This document shows positions 58,300-64,000 of a DNA stretch of 64,000 bases, piece by piece. Origin of the DNA: Nepenthes gracilis (lineage: Eukaryota > Streptophyta > Magnoliopsida > Caryophyllales > Nepenthaceae); assembly GCA_033239525.1 (NCBI GenBank), contig BSYO01000003.1:21345716-21409715 (forward strand), in the 5' to 3' direction. Each line of letters begins with the position of its first letter. Within the stretch, counting starts at the first letter, position 1. The notes under the pieces are model-generated. The model searched no databases, was not told the origin of the DNA, and saw only the letters and a list, made by a program, of their open reading frames with translations. The translations under genes were made by a program, and so were the position numbers.

Positions 58300-60760
58300 A
58301 AGAAAAAAGTTAATATTAATGAATCAATTATAGGTAATGTGTTGATGTGTGTGTATGTATCATACCCAGCAATTTTGGCAACGACCGGATCAGAATACAA
58401 TGGGTTATAATCACCAAAGAGTTGGTATGTGCCTACATAACAATAATGAAGATTTATTAGTATCCCTGGTAAATAAAATATCCTATTTTGTTCAGATAAA
58501 TAGTCTCATATGCTGGGAAATACATACAAGGCTTCAATTCTCTAGTATAGTAAAATGAGAAGCTCCTAGTGTCACTTACGGAACAAGTTTAAAAGTTGAT
58601 GTGCACTATTAAAATAGGTTTTACTTGATAGATTTTTGATAGGTTTTTAGATCTACATATTTAAATATTACACATTATAAATCCAAATAAGATGTCACAA
58701 GTACAAAAAAAAATTATTCAGTTTACCCCTTAATATTCAAGTAAGTTATCTCACTAGAAAAGCTAGAAAGCAAAAATATACTAGAAAATATTAACTTCAT
58801 TCTACAAACAGCACAACTTACACATAAACGAATGGATACAATCAAAATATAGGATAAGAAAAGTTTTCTTGCTGAAAACAAAGCTTAAATAAGCGCTTAC
58901 GGATGAAGGCCTTCCACTAAGGCTCCCATGTGTTAGTGATGTCAGTTGATCCAATTGATGTGATCTGATGGATATATCTAGAATATATTTAGAATCATCA
59001 ATATTGCATAAGGCATGTCAATAACACCAAAATGCAATGAGGTAATTTCACTGACTTCCCTTGAATGCTCAAATTTATTTCAAAAAGGGAGTAATTCAAA
59101 ATCTGTGGTTGTGTCCCCTGCCCCTATGCACATAAATTTGCAGTTTGTATGTTCACAAATCATCCCCAAACAAAATCAGAGAAAATAAAAGGGATAATTG
59201 AATATGGACAGAAACAATGGTTAATGCATTACAAGACATATTATCAAAGTTGAATTACAAAACAACCACTTTGAGCATTCAAATGTTCAAAACTACATAT
59301 GCAACGCTGGATATTAACCACAAAACTCACTACGCTGGATATTAACTTACTATTTTGTAAAAGGTAAATACAAAAATCAATGTGTTTCACTTCTCCCTAT
59401 GTTATTTTTATTGTCCTGCCATTTTTTTCTTTTTGTTATTTTTTTGGCAAAAGAGTGACTCCTTGTTACTCTTTTTTGCTGATGATATCCAGAATTTGAC
59501 TTCAGTACATCTGTAAGCTTAGGAAGTACAGCTATAATCAACTGGAACCTCTCTGCATAGAGAACAGTTTAGAGCTCCAAGTGCTAGTTCCATCCATTAC
59601 TTAATCAATGTGTTTCAGCTACAAAAGCACTGACCAATGAGAAATGATAAATGCACTGCTTGAGCAGAAAGCGAGAATCATGAGCCTCGCTAAACAGTAG
59701 AAGAACATCAGGCAAAGCACTCAGTTTTAATTCTTTGAAGTATTACTTATATCGTTTCAATGTGTTTTGATTTTTGAATATGAGAGGTTTGATGCTTTTG
59801 AATCCACTATCTTAATTTCACTTTCCACTCACAGTTTGCTCTTTGTAATCTTGGCTCATGATTGATTTTCCATGTATTTAGCTATTAATCAATCGGATTT
59901 CTGAATATACGGTCAAATGATTGTTAGCCATATTTTGCAAGCTTGTTGAACCTCCTCGCAACTAACTCTTGATTGTTAGCCAAGATTTAGCAAAGATTCG
60001 TCTAATGAGTGATGACGATAGTGACGCCTAATAAGTGAAAAATATTTTAATATAAAAATAAATCTTATTTATAAATTGAGATTCAAAAAATTTAACAAAC
60101 AAATCATTATATTTTAACAATTATAAGGTAAATTTACAGTTGTTTCAAGAAATTGAAGAGATTTCTTACCTAATTTGCGACGATGAACAGTGATGACAAC
60201 TCCAAATATTGCCGATGGACAACGGCGATCAGATATAACGGCCACGGCAACAGTAGCTCTCTTTCTCGGGCGACGGCAACGGCTACAGAAGTACCGACAA
60301 CTGTTGGATGGCGATGATCAACAAAATGAAGTGCAGAAGAGGAAGAGAGGAAGAGACTGTGACGAACGATGATGAAAGAGAGGAAGAGGAAGAGCAAAAT
60401 GAAAAGAAGAACGAGACGAGGGTTTACCTTGCCTCCTTTGCCTGCGGCCGTTGGATGCCTTTTCATCCAACGGTTGCATGTTACTTTTTTTTTAAATAAA
60501 AAAAATAATTGCCACGTGGCCAACGGCGATTCGTTGGAATCTTCCAGAGAGTTAAAACGGGCAGATTACATTTTCAATTTCCAAACAATTAAAATGGTAT
60601 TTTGTAATTTTTATAATATTTAAAATTTTAAAATAATAATTAAATAAGTAAATTATAACTTTTTTCTAATATTTTTAAGTATTAGGATATATTTTTTATA
60701 ATTAGTAATAATATATTTTTATCACTCTTATTTTTATTATTTAGTATTAATTATTTTATT
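58300..60760 (-). other. Right arm of the CACTA element, upstream of the transposase
   Basis: Mostly AT-rich with no recognised domain; the promoter and leader of the transposase should lie here. The segment 60170-60523 is GC-richer. A frame of 117 residues on its - strand (hydrophobic LLFILLFLFLSFIIV stretch) and frames on the + strand both look like chance. GTTGGATG and CATCCAAC at about 60449-60470 form a short inverted repeat. Confidence 0.45.
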
Positions 60761-60907
60761 ATTCATAAATTATTATTTATCTAATTTTAAATTTTTAATG
60801 ATAAAATAATATTTTTTATCACTAAATTATAAATATTGATTACTAATAGTGACAAAAACATATTTGTCACTAATTTTTTATCACTAAATATTAGTTTTTT
60901 TGTAGTG
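60760..60907 (-). repeat. Right terminal and subterminal repeats of the CACTA element
   Basis: It ends TTTTTTTGTAGTG and contains copies of TTTGTCACTAA and TTTATCACTAAA, inverted with respect to the left end. Confidence 0.88.
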
Positions 60908-60910
60908 TGG

Positions 60911-62029
60911 ATACAACATTAGAGACAACAACTATTAATTAATGTTTCCAGTTGTCCTATTCAATCATATATGGCCATTCAATATTTGTCACTAACCAAT
61001 GCAAATGGGGACGGAAGATATGGATTTTTTGCAAGGAAAATAAAAAATTACTTGATAAAAATTATAGAGTAAAATACGAAAGATTATAAGTAGACTTGTC
61101 TCAAGATTGAATGCTCCTTTCTTCTTCTTCTTCTCCAACTTAGATTAAATTATAATCTACCTAACAATCCCTCTAGTTCTTCTAAGAATATGATAATTTA
61201 TTTCTAACATTGAAATATTAACTTAATTTTCATTTATGAGGCAAAACAACTAACCACTTCTCTCTTGGTGGCACAGCTAGAAGGGGGAAGAAATTGGACT
61301 GAGGTAATTAATCAATTCCTATTTTCTCTCTAAGAAACTTTACCTCCTATTTAATTATTTTAATCCTTAAATCAAACTAATGATCTAACCAAATCAGCTA
61401 CTATAATGGATGGATAAATAAATCAAAGTGGTTAGGGTAAATTCTCAATGGGTTTCCTTAAATTTTGGGTCTATACTCTAATTTTTTATCTTATCTATAA
61501 TATTATTTGCCCTAAAATCATGGATTGATTAAGAATACTTCAAAATATAGGTATCCCATGCAACCTCTAAAAATAAATAATAATTTCTATTCTGATTTTT
61601 TTAAACAAAAAAAAAAGATCATTCAATAATTAATTAGATCAAATGATAAGTTGGCCAAAGAAATTTTCAAAAATCTCCTAATTCTAGCCTTTTAACAAAG
61701 AAACTATAATTTCTTACAAAATAGGTCTACATTAACTAATTACACAACCTGTAATGTTAGTATACAATTCAAACAGTGTTGTTTGTTATAGTTAAGCCCC
61801 CTAGGAAATATTTTAATAATTAATTGCTTCCTTAGATCTAGAATGATATGTAGTTACGCTAATGTATTATAAAATGGTCCTCCAAAATATTGTAAAGTGA
61901 ATTGGCTACCTTTAAAAAGAGGTGCATGGCCCATCCAAAATAAACCAGGATTGAACTCATTAAATTTAATTAAAAATTTTCAATTAAATTATTAATAAAT
62001 TATTCATGCTCATGAGTATATTACCAGAA
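60911..62029. other. AT-rich DNA right of the CACTA element
   Basis: No gene is recognised. A short TTC microsatellite lies at about 61112-61130. The rest is AT-rich with stops in all frames. Confidence 0.5.
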
Positions 62030-62220
62030 ATACCCAGGATGTATATAGGAATAGGCATTAAGGAGCATGATAGAGTAACTTTCTATACCCAGAGTGGGTG
62101 TCGAGGATTACTCATTTATAGTGTGTAGTGAGACTTCTATACCCAACATGGGTATTGAAATGCAAGACGGAATAACTTCCTATACCCAGGATAGGCGTTG
62201 AGCATTACTCACATATATAA
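62030..62220 (+). repeat. Higher-order minisatellite, array 2
   Basis: It has the same subunit types as 52640-53260: TATACCCAG..TGGGTG, GAGGATTACTCA, GAGACTTCTATACCC and CAAGACGGAATAA. Slightly more than one 140-bp unit is visible. It has the same orientation as array 1. Confidence 0.8.
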
Positions 62221-64000
62221 TATTTGATAGACTAGCCAGTGTCACATGACAACTCGTTAGCATCGGTCATCTCCTAGTGGTTATCAGAAGGGTAAAGTCA
62301 AATGTGCATAGTTGCAGTTTAAAGAGACATAATAAGATCCAATAAAATTATTGTGATATTTTATATATTAGTGACCTTTATTAAAATAGGTTTCGTGGAA
62401 CATATATCCTTTTATTGGCATTTTGATTCGATGGAATCTCAATTGTATTTTCGATACTCGAGTTTGGTGGAGAACCTTAACAGTGATATTATTAGTTTTG
62501 GAGTCATGGTGATAATATGGCATTGAGTCTTAGATAAGGTATGGTGATTGTTGATTTTGATTGTTACCTTATCATATTTATATTACATTTCGAGATTTAT
62601 ATCGTTATTATATTGTTAATTGTGTATCACTTACTAAGATTTCAACTTGTCCTTTTTGTTGGCTCCAGAGTAGTACAAATCTATAAAACTAGCATGTGAT
62701 TGAGTTTATACTGTGAAGCTTATAGATAGATGATCTTGGAACAAGCTATTTTATGTTGACAATCACGAGGATTTATTTCCATTGTGATAGTAAAGATACT
62801 TAGTTTTATCACAGTTGTGTCTCCTTGGTTTTGAATGTATCATACATTACTTTTACTATGTGGTTCAATGAGTTAGACTTTTAATAAATGATTCTATTCT
62901 TGTAAAATTTTATAGATGCATAATTTATTATAGATTATTAATGATCATTTATGATGGAGGTTTCTACATGAGTGGTCTCGACAAGGTGTCGGGTGCCCCA
63001 GGCCCAAGCTATCACATATGATACAAATAAATTCATCAACAGGAAAGAGTAAATGAATCGAACCGAGTAACTAAATACCCCCATACATGGTCATCTTTTA
63101 CTAGGCCTACTAAAACCCTTTTATCATATCTCAATTGTGGAAATCATCTTCTTAGGTCTCAAACTAAAGATCTACCCCGCACTCTCAATTTTGCATCTCT
63201 AGCGTTCAAACAACGCCTCACATGACACTTTAATGCTCGACTTTTATTCTTACGGAAACAATGCTAAGATCATTCAAATTGGCATCTCTATCACCAAGGC
63301 CCCAAAAAGGATATAATACATAGCCATATATATTAAAATGCGTCAAAATTCCCACGATTTCTAAAACCCTCAAGGTTGATGTTCGAATGTCCCTCCCACT
63401 GCACTCAAATGTTGAATACAATCTTCAAAGAAATAAAACTTAACCATGAATAAGTTAATCATTATGCTACCATGCCTTCTACAATATACTGGCTTGTTAT
63501 ATACATAAAATTTTATGGAAATCTTAAGAGTCACGGATCTACTCCACAGCCACCTTGGAGTTTGAACTATGCCTGCAAATGCTAGGTCACGATCTCTTGT
63601 TTTTTTTAGTCATATAACCATCTATAACAAGAGTAAAATATATAATTATAACTATACTACTGAATAATAGGTCGATAATATATTATGACATTGTAAAATT
63701 ACAAATCTACTATTAGTTAATAGTCATAAAATATGAATCTATACATAAGTTTGCATTAGCATTCAAATACTTTTCAAACGTTAAAAAGATTACAATGACA
63801 TTTAAATGTTGGCTCATATACTATTCAAATACCGCGCTATAATGTGATTTACTCATCTCAAAAATTACTCCATCACACACATATACTCTTCTTTACCATA
63901 TGATTCCTCATGGAAGAATAATAACAATACAAAACAGATGCAACAATAATTAAAAAGAAGAAATCTTGCAAAAGAATTATAAGATACATAGAAGAGAGTC
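62221..64000. other. AT-rich DNA at the right end of the window
   Basis: No gene is supported. The block 62970-63015 (GGTGTCGGGTGCCCCAGGCCC) is a GC-rich island in AT-rich DNA and may be an LTR edge of an unrecognised element. The short frame at 63230-63421 on the - strand is probably chance. Confidence 0.45.

Larger units (their letters stand above)
55021..60907 (-). mobile_element. CACTA (En/Spm) DNA transposon, 5.9 kb, internally deleted, with captured gene fragment
   Basis: The left end is CACTACAACAATATTAA and the right end, read inward on the - strand, is CACTACAAAAAAACTAAT. The element is flanked by the perfect 3-bp target duplication TGG (55018-55020 and 60908-60910), as CACTA transposons make. 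Subterminal copies of TTTGTCACTAAA / TTTAGTGACAAA crowd the first 300 and last 150 bases; they are the usual transposase-binding repeats. The transposase gene runs right to left (about 58290-56520), so the 5' end is at the right. A beta-tubulin fragment sits near the left end on the opposite strand. It cannot encode an active transposase. Confidence 0.92.

Noticed and set aside
1..64000. tRNA, rRNA and snRNA genes
   Set aside because: I found no complete cloverleaf, rRNA segment or snRNA body; only tRNA-complementary primer-binding sites and the USE-like promoter in the TRIM.

Overview
This window is nuclear DNA from a flowering plant. The evidence is a spliced plant-type SAR1 GTPase gene, a plant-specific DUF4228 gene, and several plant transposon lineages sitting in AT-rich non-coding DNA. 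I cannot name the species. Only two ordinary host genes are supported: SAR1 (13799-30169, + strand, three coding exons) and an intronless DUF4228/PADRE gene (30820-31434, - strand). Almost everything else is transposable-element sequence.

Layout. 1-13152 is an old, badly decayed Ty3/gypsy element of the Tat lineage (element 1); its 5' LTR is cut by the window edge. A TRIM-like mini-retrotransposon is nested in its integrase region (5951-6505, target duplication ATGCT). 13153-30169 is SAR1, whose second intron is about 15.2 kb long and contains a complete but dead Ty3/gypsy element (element 3, 21891-27679). 30820-31434 is the DUF4228 gene. 33769-46951 is a second, better preserved Tat element (element 2) with about 1.03-kb LTRs and a perfect AACAT target duplication. 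46957-55020 is AT-rich DNA with a possible long-LTR remnant and a higher-order minisatellite. 55021-60907 is a CACTA DNA transposon with a perfect TGG target duplication. It carries an internally deleted transposase gene on the - strand and a captured fragment of a beta-tubulin gene on the + strand. 60911-64000 is AT-rich, with a second copy of the minisatellite.

How the parts work together. Both Tat elements have gag, protease, reverse transcriptase, a Ty3-type RNase H without its usual first catalytic aspartate, a second (archaeal-type) RNase H and integrase on the + strand. Between pol and the 3' LTR both carry about 4-5 kb of antisense coding sequence. I read this as three antisense transcription units, most with their own TATA-like box and AATAAA signal. 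One encodes a domain I recognise as the plant 'putative gypsy type transposon' family (Pfam Transposase_28) followed by a coiled coil; the second encodes a related coiled coil; the third encodes a short conserved frame. None of the mobile elements looks autonomous, because each has stops, frameshifts or deletions.

The most interesting items are the conserved antisense block of the Tat elements, the tubulin fragment inside the CACTA element and the CA-rich DNA that splits it, the snRNA-type (USE plus TATA) promoter signature in the TRIM LTR, the patches of gypsy sequence inside the TRIM and integrase region, and the very large SAR1 intron.
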